Origin: Pseudomonas schmalbachii
Lineage (GTDB): Bacteria; Pseudomonadota; Gammaproteobacteria; Pseudomonadales; Pseudomonadaceae
Length of the DNA: 64,000 nt
Direction of reading: 5' to 3'
Assembly (NCBI RefSeq): GCF_017589465.1
Contig: NZ_JAELYA010000007.1
Location: 124,001 to 188,000 of the forward strand
Shown: in pieces, positions 52,512 to 60,291 of the stretch
How the letters are laid out: every line of letters begins with the position of its first letter
How positions within the stretch are numbered: position 1 is the first letter of the stretch
Translations under genes and position numbers: made by a program
Notes under the pieces: generated by a model
Told to the model about the DNA's origin: nothing
The model's input: only the letters and a program-made list of their open reading frames with translations
The model's database searches: none

Positions 52512-52923
52512 CATGAACATGGCGGGTTTCACCCGCCCTACGGTTCCGCGTGGAAATGACGCAAGGCGTAGGGCGGGTGCAACCCGCCATTCCATATCGT
52601 GGAGTGACGTAGGAGCAACTGTCTTGCATCGTCGCGAGGCCTTCCCCCTCACCCTAGCCCTCTCCCTCAAGGGAGAGGGGACTATTCGGAGTTGTCGGGT
52701 GGCACGGCATTGACCCCGATGCCGTTATACCCCCTCTCCCTTTGGGAGAGGGTTGGGGTGAGGGAACCGGCGACGCAATACCATCCATCGCATCGTCGCG
52801 AGGTGCCCCTCGACAAGGTGGAAATGCTTCGCGATTTCCACCCTACGCTCTTGCCATACCTGTAGGAGCGGGCCATGCCCGCGAAATCGCGACACGGTGA
52901 TCGCGGGCATGGCCCGCTCCTAC
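52512..52923. repeat. Repeat cluster downstream of gfcD
   Basis: Inverted GGCGGGTTTCACCCGCCCTAC (to 52541) and GTAGGGCGGGTGCAACCCGCC (from 52568) come first, then the CCCTCACCC...GGTTGGGGTGAGGG element (52644-52764), and last a REPIN GTAGGAGCGGGCCATGCCCG ... CGGGCATGGCCCGCTCCTAC (52862-52923). No gene lies in this stretch. Confidence 0.85.
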
Positions 52924-52942
52924 AGTTATTCCCGCCGTTAGA

Positions 52943-53335
52943 TCAATCCCGCCGCTGCGGCGACAGCAGTTCGACCTTGTACCCATCCGGGTCCTCGACG
53001 AACGCCAGGATGCTGGTGCCGTGCTTCATCGGGCCCGGCTCGCGGGTGATCTTGCCGCCGCGGGAGCGGATGTCTTCGCAGGCTTTGTAGACGTCGTCCA
53101 CTTCCAAGGCGATGTGGCCGTAGCCGGTGCCCAGTTCGTACGTGTCCACGCCCCAGTTGTAGGTCAGCTCGATGACGCTGTTCTCGTCCTCGCTGCCATA
53201 GCCGACGAACGCCAGGGTGAACTGGCCGTCCGGGTAGTCCTTGCGGCGCAGCAGGGTCATGCCCAGGACTTCGGTATAGAAGGCGATGGATTTGTCCAGG
53301 TCGCCGACGCGCAGCATGGTGTGCAGCAGTCTCAT
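52943..53335 (-). CDS. gloA: Lactoylglutathione lyase (glyoxalase I)
   Basis: This 130-residue metalloenzyme converts the methylglyoxal-glutathione adduct to lactoylglutathione. It has two glyoxalase/VOC repeats with the metal residues in [13 protein letters not shown] (His5), [11 protein letters not shown] and the C-terminal [12 protein letters not shown] start at MRLLHTML because GAGGAG lies seven bases upstream; a few more codons are open. It lies downstream of argG on the same strand, separated by a terminator. Confidence 0.95.
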   Translation of the reverse strand: MRLLHTMLRVGDLDKSIAFYTEVLGMTLLRRKDYPDGQFTLAFVGYGSEDENSVIELTYNWGVDTYELGTGYGHIALEVDDVYKACEDIRSRGGKITREPGPMKHGTSILAFVEDPDGYKVELLSPQRRD

Positions 53336-53384
53336 CGATGTTCTCCTCGTCATCAGGTGGCCCGTTGTGCGGGTCTATAAATGC

Positions 53385-53418
53385 AAACCCCGGCACTTGA
53401 GGCCGGGGTTTTTATTTT
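53385..53418. terminator. Terminator between argG and gloA
   Basis: AAACCCCGGC pairs with GCCGGGGTTT across seven bases. The T-run is stronger on the plus strand, but the position after argG suggests use on the minus strand. Confidence 0.65.
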
Positions 53419-53419
53419 T

Positions 53420-53486
53420 GCAGGAGCGGGCCATGCCCGCGAATGCTGGAGAATGCAAAAGCTTCGCGGGCATGGCCCGCTCCTAC
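53420..53486. repeat. GAGCGGGCCATGCCCGC REPIN
   Basis: The pair runs from AGGAGCGGGCCATGCCCGCG to GCGGGCATGGCCCGCTCCTAC just past the argG stop. The head has GCAG in place of GTAG. Confidence 0.8.
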
Positions 53487-53494
53487 AAAGGGCC

Positions 53495-54709
53495 TTACAG
53501 CTTGCGGCCCTTGCTCGCGGCGATGCGCATGCGCAGGGCGTTGAGCTTGATGAAGCCGCCGGCGTCGGCCTGGTTGTAGGCGCCGCCGTCTTCCTCGAAG
53601 GTCGCGATGTTGGCGTCGAACAGCGAGTCGTCGGACTTGCGGCCGACCACGATGACGTTGCCCTTGTACAGCTTCAGGCGAACCACGCCGTTCACGAAAT
53701 CCTGGGACGCGTCGATCATCGACTGCAGCATCTCTCGCTCCGGGCTCCACCAGTAGCCGGTGTAGATCAGCTTGGCGTAGCGCGGCATCAGCTCATCCTT
53801 CAGGTGAGCGACTTCGCGGTCCAGGGTGATCGACTCGATGGCACGGTGGGCGCGCAGCATGATGGTGCCGCCGGGGGTCTCGTAGCAGCCGCGGGACTTC
53901 ATGCCGACGTAGCGGTTCTCGACGATGTCGAGGCGGCCGATGCCGTTCTCGCCGCCGATGCGGTTGAGGGTCGCCAGCACGGTGGCCGGGGTCATCTCGA
54001 CGCCGTCGATGGCGACGATGTCACCCTTGCGGTAGGTCAGCTCGATGTAGGTGGGCTTGTCCGGGGCGTTTTCCGGGGACTTGGTCCACTTCCACATGTC
54101 CTCTTCGTGCTCGGTCCAGGTGTCCTCCAGCACGCCGCCTTCATAGGAGATGTGCAGCAGGTTGGCGTCCATGGAGTACGGCGACTTCTTCTTGCCGTGG
54201 CGCTCGATCGGGATACCGTGGGTTTCGGCGTAGTCCATCAGCTTCTCGCGGGACAGCAGGTCCCACTCACGCCAGGGTGCGATGACCTTGACGCCCGGCT
54301 TCAGCGCGTAGGCGCCCAGCTCGAAGCGAACCTGGTCGTTGCCCTTGCCGGTCGCGCCGTGGGAGATGGCGTCGGCGCCGGTCTCGTTGGCGATTTCGAT
54401 CAGGCGCTTGGCGATCAGCGGACGGGCGATGGAAGTACCCAGCAGGTACTCGCCTTCATAGATGGTGTTGGCGCGGAACATCGGGAACACGAAGTCGCGG
54501 ACGAACTCTTCGCGCAGGTCTTCGATGAAGACTTCTTTCACACCCAGCGCCTTGGCCTTGGCGCGGGCCGGCTCGACTTCTTCACCCTGGCCGAGATCGG
54601 CGGTGAAAGTCACTACTTCACACTGATAGGTATCTTGCAGCCACTTCAGGATCACGGAGGTATCCAGGCCACCGGAATACGCCAGGACTACCTTCTTCAC
54701 GTCCGCCAT
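53495..54709 (-). CDS. argG: Argininosuccinate synthase
   Basis: This 404-residue enzyme joins citrulline and aspartate with ATP in arginine synthesis. The P-loop-like AYSGGLDTS is at residues 10-18, with [15 protein letters not shown] and the citrulline/aspartate-site regions intact. Length is standard. It is transcribed leftwards from a promoter region carrying three TGTCGC motifs spaced 21 bases apart, consistent with arginine control by ArgR. argF, another arginine gene, lies at the right end of the window. Confidence 0.97.
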   Translation of the reverse strand: MADVKKVVLAYSGGLDTSVILKWLQDTYQCEVVTFTADLGQGEEVEPARAKAKALGVKEVFIEDLREEFVRDFVFPMFRANTIYEGEYLLGTSIARPLIAKRLIEIANETGADAISHGATGKGNDQVRFELGAYALKPGVKVIAPWREWDLLSREKLMDYAETHGIPIERHGKKKSPYSMDANLLHISYEGGVLEDTWTEHEEDMWKWTKSPENAPDKPTYIELTYRKGDIVAIDGVEMTPATVLATLNRIGGENGIGRLDIVENRYVGMKSRGCYETPGGTIMLRAHRAIESITLDREVAHLKDELMPRYAKLIYTGYWWSPEREMLQSMIDASQDFVNGVVRLKLYKGNVIVVGRKSDDSLFDANIATFEEDGGAYNQADAGGFIKLNALRMRIAASKGRKL

Positions 54710-54770
54710 GCCATCAACTCCACGGGGGTTGTCACGAAAACGCCTGATTCTACTGCCCGATCAGGATTAT

Positions 54771-54828
54771 TTACAGGGGCGCGACAGGCTTTGACGACAA
54801 AGCGACAAATTAAATTAAGGTTGCGACA
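54771..54828 (-). promoter_or_regulatory. Candidate ArgR operator array upstream of argG
   Basis: Three TGTCGC hexamers on the minus strand start at 54828, 54807 and 54786, a 21-base period. The promoter-proximal copy fits TGTCGC-N8-AA fully; the other two lack the AA. Pseudomonas ArgR is known to bind tandem half-sites of this form. Confidence 0.6.
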
Positions 54829-54847
54829 AGTCAATCGACGCAGCCGG

Positions 54848-55765
54848 CTATTCCCGGCCGCCCGGCAAGGCTGCCAGATCCCCTGTGGAAGCGGCATCTG
54901 CGGGCTTCGCAGGCTCCGGCTCGCGGGATATCTGCAGGGTGACTCGTCGATTGCGCGCCCGATTGGCTGCGGAATTGTTCGCCACCAGCGGATAGCGTTC
55001 GCCGTGGAAGCGCAGGGTGATCTGCTCCTCCGGCACGCCGTTGGCCTTCAGGTACTCCATCACCGCCAGCGCCCGGCGCCGCGAGAGATCGCGATTGGTC
55101 AGGCGGTTGCTGCTGTTGTCGGAATGACCATCCAGTTGGATGCGGTTCACCGAGGGATCGGCCTTCATGTAGCGGAGAATGACATCCAGTCTGCTGCGGG
55201 CCGCGCTGTCGAGTTCGGTGCCGCCCGCGGAAAAGCCGAGTTGCGACAGCCGCGCCTGATCGAAATTCACCGGCAGCATCTTCGCCGAGCACGTCCGGAA
55301 CTGCGCATAGCCCGCGGCGAAGCTCACTGGCAGCAGACGTACCAACAGGTCATCACCATCCGACGTGCGATGGCGCACCTCCGGACTGCGTCCCTGGAGC
55401 AGCCCGCTGAGCAGACGCCCCGCCTGCTGCTGGCTGCTGCGCAGCGCCACGTCTCCGTTGCTCACTGCCACCTGGCCGAGATCGATATCGCCCTGCCCCG
55501 GCCGCCATGCCGGTGCCGCCGCCAGCAGGCTGGCATAGCCGCGCCCGAGACGGGTCTGCTCGGGCTTCAGGCGGAAGGTCGGCCGCTCGCCGGCGCGCCA
55601 GACGAATTCGCCCACGCCGAAATTGGTCACGTGCTGGGACAGCCGGCACTCGAACTGATCGCCCTCCACTTTCCATTCCGCGCTTTCCAGGCGCGTCTGG
55701 AAGGTCAGCCCGGAAACCGGCAGGCTCGCGCAGAGAGTGAGCAGGAAAATGAAAGGCTGGCGCAC
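54848..55765 (-). CDS. motY: Sodium-driven/flagellar stator-associated protein MotY
   Basis: This 305-residue exported protein has a signal peptide (MRQPFIFLLTLCASLPVSG), an N-terminal MotY domain (FQTRLESAEWKVEGDQFECRL) and a C-terminal OmpA-like peptidoglycan-binding domain (LDGHSDNSSNRLTNRDLSRRRA). MotY forms part of the ring that holds the flagellar stators. It lies between argG and pyrC as in P. aeruginosa, transcribed leftwards and divergent from pyrC. The tail after the OmpA domain is Pro/Ala-rich. Confidence 0.92.
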   Translation of the reverse strand: MRQPFIFLLTLCASLPVSGLTFQTRLESAEWKVEGDQFECRLSQHVTNFGVGEFVWRAGERPTFRLKPEQTRLGRGYASLLAAAPAWRPGQGDIDLGQVAVSNGDVALRSSQQQAGRLLSGLLQGRSPEVRHRTSDGDDLLVRLLPVSFAAGYAQFRTCSAKMLPVNFDQARLSQLGFSAGGTELDSAARSRLDVILRYMKADPSVNRIQLDGHSDNSSNRLTNRDLSRRRALAVMEYLKANGVPEEQITLRFHGERYPLVANNSAANRARNRRVTLQISREPEPAKPADAASTGDLAALPGGRE

Positions 55766-55897
55766 GGGCGGCTCCGGATGGTGCGGTTCGGAAATACATC
55801 GGCCGGATGCGGGGAAACTTGATAGCGAGTGCCGGCGGCGGGCTTTTCCGGTAGCATTTCACCTCTTGACCCGCTGCAAAATGTCCCTGGAATTCGC

Positions 55898-56944
55898 ATG
55901 TCCGACCGCCTGACTCTCCTGCGCCCCGACGACTGGCACATCCACCTGCGCGACGGCGCCGCCCTCGCCCGCACCGTCGGCGATGCCGCGCGCACCTTCG
56001 GCCGCGCCATCATCATGCCCAACCTGGTACCGCCAGTGCGCAATGCCGACGAGGCCGACGCCTATCGTCAGCGCATCCTCGCCGCCCGCCCGGCCGGCAG
56101 CCGCTTCGAGCCGCTGATGGTGCTCTATCTCACCGACCGCACCACTTCCGAGGAAGTCCGCACCGCCAAGGCCAGCGGCTTCGTCCACGCCGCCAAGCTC
56201 TACCCGGCCGGCGCCACCACCAACTCCGACTCCGGCGTGACCAGCATCGACAAGATCTTCCCGGTGCTGGAGACCATGGCCGAAGTCGGCATGCCGCTGC
56301 TGGTGCACGGTGAAGTGACCCGTTCCGAAGTGGACGTGTTCGACCGCGAGAAGCAGTTCATCGACGAACACATGAGCCGCGTTGTCGCGCGCTTCCCGAC
56401 GCTGAAGGTGGTGTTCGAACACATCACCACCGGCGACGCCGCGCAGTTCGTCAAGGAAGCCTCGGCCAACGTCGGCGCCACCATCACCGCGCATCACCTG
56501 CTGTACAACCGCAACCACATGCTGGTCGGCGGCATTCGTCCGCACTTCTATTGCCTGCCGATCCTCAAGCGCAACGTGCACCAGGAAGCCCTGCTGGATG
56601 CGGCCGTGAGCGGTAACCCGAAATTCTTCCTCGGCACCGACTCCGCTCCGCATGCCCGTCACGCCAAGGAAGCCGCCTGTGGTTGCGCCGGCTGCTACAC
56701 CGCCTACGCCGCCATCGAGCTGTATGCCGAGGCCTTCGAGCAGCGCAATGCGCTGGACAAGCTGGAAGCCTTCGCCAGCTTCCACGGCCCGGACTTCTAC
56801 GGCCTGCCGCGCAACACCGACAGCATCACCCTGGTCCGCGAGGAATGGCAGGCTCCGGCCAGCCTGCACTTTGGCGAGCAGGAACTGATCCCGCTGCGTG
56901 CCGGCGAGACGCTGCGCTGGCGCCTGCTGGAGGCCGGAGCATGA
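55898..56944 (+). CDS. pyrC: Dihydroorotase
   Basis: This 348-residue zinc enzyme closes carbamoyl aspartate to dihydroorotate in pyrimidine synthesis. The metal site begins [10 protein letters not shown] (His14, His16), [15 protein letters not shown] holds the bridging Lys, and [14 protein letters not shown] carries the catalytic Asp. I start at [13 protein letters not shown], the conserved N-terminus; the frame is open for 23 more codons upstream. rnt overlaps its stop by four bases. Confidence 0.96.
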   Translation: MSDRLTLLRPDDWHIHLRDGAALARTVGDAARTFGRAIIMPNLVPPVRNADEADAYRQRILAARPAGSRFEPLMVLYLTDRTTSEEVRTAKASGFVHAAKLYPAGATTNSDSGVTSIDKIFPVLETMAEVGMPLLVHGEVTRSEVDVFDREKQFIDEHMSRVVARFPTLKVVFEHITTGDAAQFVKEASANVGATITAHHLLYNRNHMLVGGIRPHFYCLPILKRNVHQEALLDAAVSGNPKFFLGTDSAPHARHAKEAACGCAGCYTAYAAIELYAEAFEQRNALDKLEAFASFHGPDFYGLPRNTDSITLVREEWQAPASLHFGEQELIPLRAGETLRWRLLEAGA

Positions 56945-57615
56945 GCCAGGAGAGTTACGACGAGGAGTTCGACGGCAACTTCCCGACCGGTCCGCGCCAT
57001 CCGATGGCGCAGCGTTTCCGCGGTTATCTGCCGGTGGTGGTGGACGTCGAGACTGGCGGCTTCAATTGCGCCACCGACGCGCTGCTGGAAATCGCCGCGG
57101 TCACCGTCGGCATGGATGAAAAGGGTTTCCTGTTCCCGGAACACACCTATTTCTTCCGCGTCGAGCCGTTCGAAGGCGCCAACATCGAGCCCGCCGCGCT
57201 GGAATTCACCGGCATCAAGCTCGACCACCCGCTGCGCATGGCAGTGCAGGAAGAACAGGCGCTCCACGAGATATTCCGCGGCGTGCGCAAAGCCATCAAG
57301 GCCAACGGCTGCAAGCGGGCGATCCTGGTCGGCCACAACAGCAGCTTCGACCTCGGTTTCCTGAATGCCGCCGTCGAGCGCACCGGCATCAAGCGCAACC
57401 CGTTCCACCCGTTCTCCAGCTTCGACACCGCGACCCTGGCCGGCCTCGCCTATGGCCAGACCGTACTGGCGAAAGCCTGCCAGACCGCTGGAATGGACTT
57501 CGACAACCGCGAGGCACACTCGGCGCGCTACGACACCGAGAAGACCGCCGAGCTGTTCTGCGGCATCGTCAACCGCTGGAAGGAACTCGGCGGCTGGATG
57601 GATGACGACGACTGA
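56941..57615 (+). CDS. rnt: Ribonuclease T
   Basis: This 224-residue 3'-5' exonuclease trims tRNA and stable RNA ends. DEDDh motifs are visible: [10 protein letters not shown] (Exo I), [11 protein letters not shown] (Exo II) and [14 protein letters not shown] (Exo III). The start ATG overlaps the pyrC stop (ATGA), so the two are coupled. The acidic end WMDDDD is common in Pseudomonas copies. Confidence 0.96.
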   Translation: MSQESYDEEFDGNFPTGPRHPMAQRFRGYLPVVVDVETGGFNCATDALLEIAAVTVGMDEKGFLFPEHTYFFRVEPFEGANIEPAALEFTGIKLDHPLRMAVQEEQALHEIFRGVRKAIKANGCKRAILVGHNSSFDLGFLNAAVERTGIKRNPFHPFSSFDTATLAGLAYGQTVLAKACQTAGMDFDNREAHSARYDTEKTAELFCGIVNRWKELGGWMDDDD

Positions 57616-57630
57616 GCCGTTCTCAGTCTT

Positions 57631-57838
57631 GTAGGTTGGCGCTGAGCGCAGCGAAGCCCAACGCTGCAACGGTTCGGCAGATGTTGGGCTTCACTGCGTT
57701 CAGCACCAACCTACGAGACGAAACCCCAACCGCTGTCGATGGGCCTCGCCGCACGTAGGTTGGCGCTGAGCAACGCGAAGCCCAACGGTACAACGGTTCG
57801 GCCGATGTTGGGCTTCGCTGCGCTCAGCGCCAACCTAC
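57631..57838. repeat. Two GTAGGTTGG REPINs in tandem
   Basis: The first pair spans 57631-57714 and the second 57755-57838. Both run from GTAGGTTGGCGCTGAGC to CAACCTAC, with variable middles that share CAACGGTTCGGC. Confidence 0.88.
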
Positions 57839-57840
57839 CC

Positions 57841-57868
57841 AATAAAAAGCCCCGCACTTGGCGGGGCT
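57841..57868 (-). terminator. Terminator of the peroxiredoxin gene
   Basis: On the minus strand AGCCCCGC and GCGGGGCT pair across five bases, followed by TTTTTATT. It lies about 20 bases after the stop codon. Confidence 0.85.
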
Positions 57869-57889
57869 CTTTCATTGCACAACCTGCGA

Positions 57890-58492
57890 TTACAGGCTGG
57901 CAGCGTTCTCGGCCAGGTACTTGGCCACGCCTTCCGGAGAAGCGGTCATGCCCTTGTCACCCTTCTTCCAGTTGGCCGGGCAGACTTCGCCGTGCTCTTC
58001 GGTGAACTGCAGGGCGTCGACCAGACGCAGCAGCTCGTCCATGTTGCGGCCCAGCGGCAGGTCGTTGACGATCTGCGAACGCACCACGCCGTTCTTGTCG
58101 ATCAGGAACGCGCCACGGAAGGCTACGCCGCCTTCGGACTCGACGTCATAGGCCTTGGCGATTTCGTGGGTGATGTCGGCAGCCAGGGTGTACTGGACCG
58201 CGCCGATGCCGCCCTTGTCTACCGGGGTGTTGCGCCAGGCGTTGTGGGTGAAGTGGGAGTCGATGGAAACACCGATCACTTCGACGTTGCGTGCCTTGAA
58301 GTCGGGGATGCGCTTGTCCAGGGCGATCAGCTCGGACGGGCAGACGAAGGTGAAGTCCAGCGGGTAGAAGAACACCAGGCCGTATTTGCCTTCGATGGCC
58401 GAGGACAGGTTGAAGCTGTCGACGATTTCGCCATTGCCGAGTACGGCAGCTACGGTGAAGTCAGGTGCTTTCTTGCCTACGAGTACGCTCAT
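57890..58492 (-). CDS. 2-Cys peroxiredoxin (AhpC/TSA family)
   Basis: This 200-residue thiol peroxidase has the peroxidatic Cys51 in FYPLDFTFVCPSE and the resolving Cys171 in HGEVCPANW. It reduces hydrogen and alkyl peroxides with thioredoxin or a similar donor. I start at MSVLVGKKAPDF, giving the family length of 200; six more codons are open upstream. It is divergent from the iron-storage genes bfd and bfrB, a setting known in P. aeruginosa. Confidence 0.95.
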   Translation of the reverse strand: MSVLVGKKAPDFTVAAVLGNGEIVDSFNLSSAIEGKYGLVFFYPLDFTFVCPSELIALDKRIPDFKARNVEVIGVSIDSHFTHNAWRNTPVDKGGIGAVQYTLAADITHEIAKAYDVESEGGVAFRGAFLIDKNGVVRSQIVNDLPLGRNMDELLRLVDALQFTEEHGEVCPANWKKGDKGMTASPEGVAKYLAENAASL

Positions 58493-58684
58493 TCCATGTC
58501 TCCTTAGCATGAGGCGGGTCGGGATGGATCAGCCTGTCAGGCCTGAATGACGCCTTGCTGACAGTGGTTCCAGCCCGGTTTTGAGGGGCCGGCAATCATA
58601 CACGCGCCCTCCAGACCCGCCCAGCGCTTTTCCCGGTACGCCGGTGCCGCATGACCGCTCATCAGGCGCAGTAGCGACCAACTT

Positions 58685-58699
58685 TGACAATCATTCTCA
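58685..58699. promoter_or_regulatory. Candidate Fur box upstream of bfd
   Basis: TGACAATCATTCTCA matches the 7-1-7 Fur consensus TGATAAT-N-ATTATCA in all but two bases, 50 bases before bfd. This agrees with the known iron-starvation expression of bfd. Confidence 0.75.
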
Positions 58700-58748
58700 T
58701 TAAGATTAGTATCGCATCAACTTCAACTGATCCCAGTAGTCCGCCGTT

Positions 58749-58967
58749 ATGTACGTCTGCCTCTGCCAAGGTGTTACCGATACCCAGATCCGAGACGCCA
58801 TCTATGAAGAAGGCTGCTGCAGCTACCGCGAAGTTCGCGAGAGCACCGGCGTCGGCACCCAGTGCGGGAAATGCGCCTGCCTCGCCAAGCAGGTGGTTCG
58901 CGAGACTCTTGGCGAACTGCATGGTGCACAAGCCATGAATTATTCGCTGGCCTACGCCGCCGGCTGA
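58749..58967 (+). CDS. bfd: Bacterioferritin-associated ferredoxin
   Basis: This 72-residue [2Fe-2S] protein reduces the haem of bacterioferritin so stored iron can leave. The cluster ligands are C4-x-C6 at the N-terminus and C39-x2-C42 in TQCGKCAC. It sits behind a Fur box, followed by its own terminator and then bfrB on the same strand. Length is standard for the family. Confidence 0.96.
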   Translation: MYVCLCQGVTDTQIRDAIYEEGCCSYREVRESTGVGTQCGKCACLAKQVVRETLGELHGAQAMNYSLAYAAG

Positions 58968-58987
58968 TAATCGAAAAGCATTAAATG

Positions 58988-59016
58988 AAAAACCGGGCAG
59001 ATGCCCGGTTTTTTTA
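58988..59016 (+). terminator. Terminator of bfd
   Basis: AACCGGGC and GCCCGGTT pair across AGAT and are followed by TTTTTTA, about 20 bases after the bfd stop. The remaining 150 bases before bfrB are AT-rich and should hold its promoter. Confidence 0.88.
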
Positions 59017-59169
59017 TGTCTACAATTCAGCCACTTAATTTGCAAACGAAGAATTGAAGCATTCGCATTCATATTCCTTTTTATATTGAATTCAATGGCT
59101 TATGTTTGACAACTGGTTATAAGAAGAACAAACTTTTCAGCCTACCCACTCCACACGGCAGGACTCGGC

Positions 59170-59646
59170 ATGAAAGGCGACAAGAAAGTCATTCAGCATC
59201 TGAACAAGATCCTCGGCAACGAGTTGATCGCCATCAACCAGTACTTCCTGCACTCGCGCATGTGGAACGACTGGGGCCTGAAACGCCTCGGCGCGCACGA
59301 GTACCACGAGTCGATCGACGAGATGAAACATGCCGATCGCCTCATCGAACGCATCCTCTTCCTCGAAGGCCTGCCCAACCTGCAGGACCTGGGCAAGCTG
59401 CTGGTCGGCGAAAACACCCAGGAAATGCTGCAGTGCGACCTGAACCTGGAAATGAAGGCCGCCAAGGATCTGCGCGACGCCATCGTGTATTGCGAAAGCG
59501 TGCATGACTATGTAAGTCGCGATCTGCTGAGAAGTATCCTCGAGTCGGAAGAAGAACATATCGACTACCTGGAAACCCAACTCGGCCTGATCCAGAAAGT
59601 TGGCCTGGAAAACTATCTGCAGTCGCATATGCACGAAGACGATTGA
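59170..59646 (+). CDS. bfrB: Bacterioferritin
   Basis: This 158-residue haem ferritin forms 24-subunit iron-storage shells. All ferroxidase ligands are visible: Glu18, Glu51, His54, Glu94, Glu127 and His130, plus Met52, which binds haem between subunits. It matches BfrB rather than FtnA (which lacks that Met). It pairs functionally with bfd upstream. The ribosome site is weak but the conserved [12 protein letters not shown] marks the start. Confidence 0.97.
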   Translation: MKGDKKVIQHLNKILGNELIAINQYFLHSRMWNDWGLKRLGAHEYHESIDEMKHADRLIERILFLEGLPNLQDLGKLLVGENTQEMLQCDLNLEMKAAKDLRDAIVYCESVHDYVSRDLLRSILESEEEHIDYLETQLGLIQKVGLENYLQSHMHEDD

Positions 59647-59671
59647 TCCATCTTCAAATTCGCTTCCAATA

Positions 59672-59700
59672 AAAAGCCCCGCACGAAGCGGGGTTTTTTA
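59672..59700 (+). terminator. Terminator of bfrB
   Basis: AGCCCCGC and GCGGGGTT pair across five bases, followed by a T-run, 25 bases after the bfrB stop. Confidence 0.87.
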
Positions 59701-59712
59701 TTGGAGCTGTGC

Positions 59713-59784
59713 GTAGGTTGGCGCTGAACGAAGTGAAGCCCAACATGGGCATCGTTGGGCTTCGCAAGCTCAGCACCAACCTAC
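59713..59784. repeat. GTAGGTTGG REPIN between bfrB and grxD
   Basis: It runs from GTAGGTTGGCGCTGAACG to CAGCACCAACCTAC, between the two convergent genes' terminators. Confidence 0.87.
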
Positions 59785-59796
59785 GTAGCCACAGAT

Positions 59797-59827
59797 ATGA
59801 AAAAGCCCCGCATCGCGGGGCTTTTTC
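59797..59827 (-). terminator. Terminator of grxD
   Basis: AAAAGCCCCGC and GCGGGGCTTTT pair across three bases, with T-runs both ways, 15 bases beyond the grxD stop. Confidence 0.87.
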
Positions 59828-59841
59828 GTTGGAGCGGGGAA

Positions 59842-60168
59842 TCAGGCTTCCGCCTTGCCCACAGCCGCCTTGATCAGCGGTTGCAGTTCACCCTTCTCGA
59901 ACATTTCCGCGAGGATGTCGCTGCCACCAACCAGTTCGCCGCCGACCCACAGTTGCGGGAAGGTCGGCCAGTTGGCGTATTTCGGCAGGTTCGCGCGGAT
60001 TTCCGGGTTCTGCAGGATATCGACATAGGCGAACTTCTCGCCGCAAGCCATCACCACCTGTGCCGCGCGGGCCGAGAAGCCGCATTGCGGGGCGTTCGGC
60101 GAGCCCTTCATGTACAGAATGACGGGGTTGTTGGTGATCTGCTCTTTGATGGTGTCGATAATATCCAT
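59842..60168 (-). CDS. grxD: Monothiol glutaredoxin Grx4
   Basis: This 108-residue protein binds and passes on [2Fe-2S] clusters with glutathione. The monothiol active site is C29-G-F-S, after KGSPNAPQ, with WPTFPQLWVGGELVGGSD downstream, all typical of Grx4/GrxD. It lies next to bacterioferritin genes, as in P. aeruginosa, which suits a role in iron handling. Confidence 0.96.
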   Translation of the reverse strand: MDIIDTIKEQITNNPVILYMKGSPNAPQCGFSARAAQVVMACGEKFAYVDILQNPEIRANLPKYANWPTFPQLWVGGELVGGSDILAEMFEKGELQPLIKAAVGKAEA

Positions 60169-60251
60169 GGCTTACCTCGGCTGAACTATCCGCTATCCGG
60201 CAATCGGGCTTCTGAAAGCGCAGGCCGGCATATCTGACGCCATTGTATCGG

Positions 60252-60276
60252 AAAGCCGAGCATGACGCTCGGCTTT
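60252..60276 (-). terminator. Likely terminator of the molybdopterin oxidoreductase gene
   Basis: AAAGCCGAG and CTCGGCTTT pair across seven bases, just after the minus-strand stop; only a short T tract follows. Confidence 0.6.
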
Positions 60277-60291
60277 GGACAGTGCTGGCCG

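Noticed and set aside
53381-55822. 813-codon open frame on the plus strand
   Set aside because: It is antisense to argG and motY, both strongly recognised on the minus strand.
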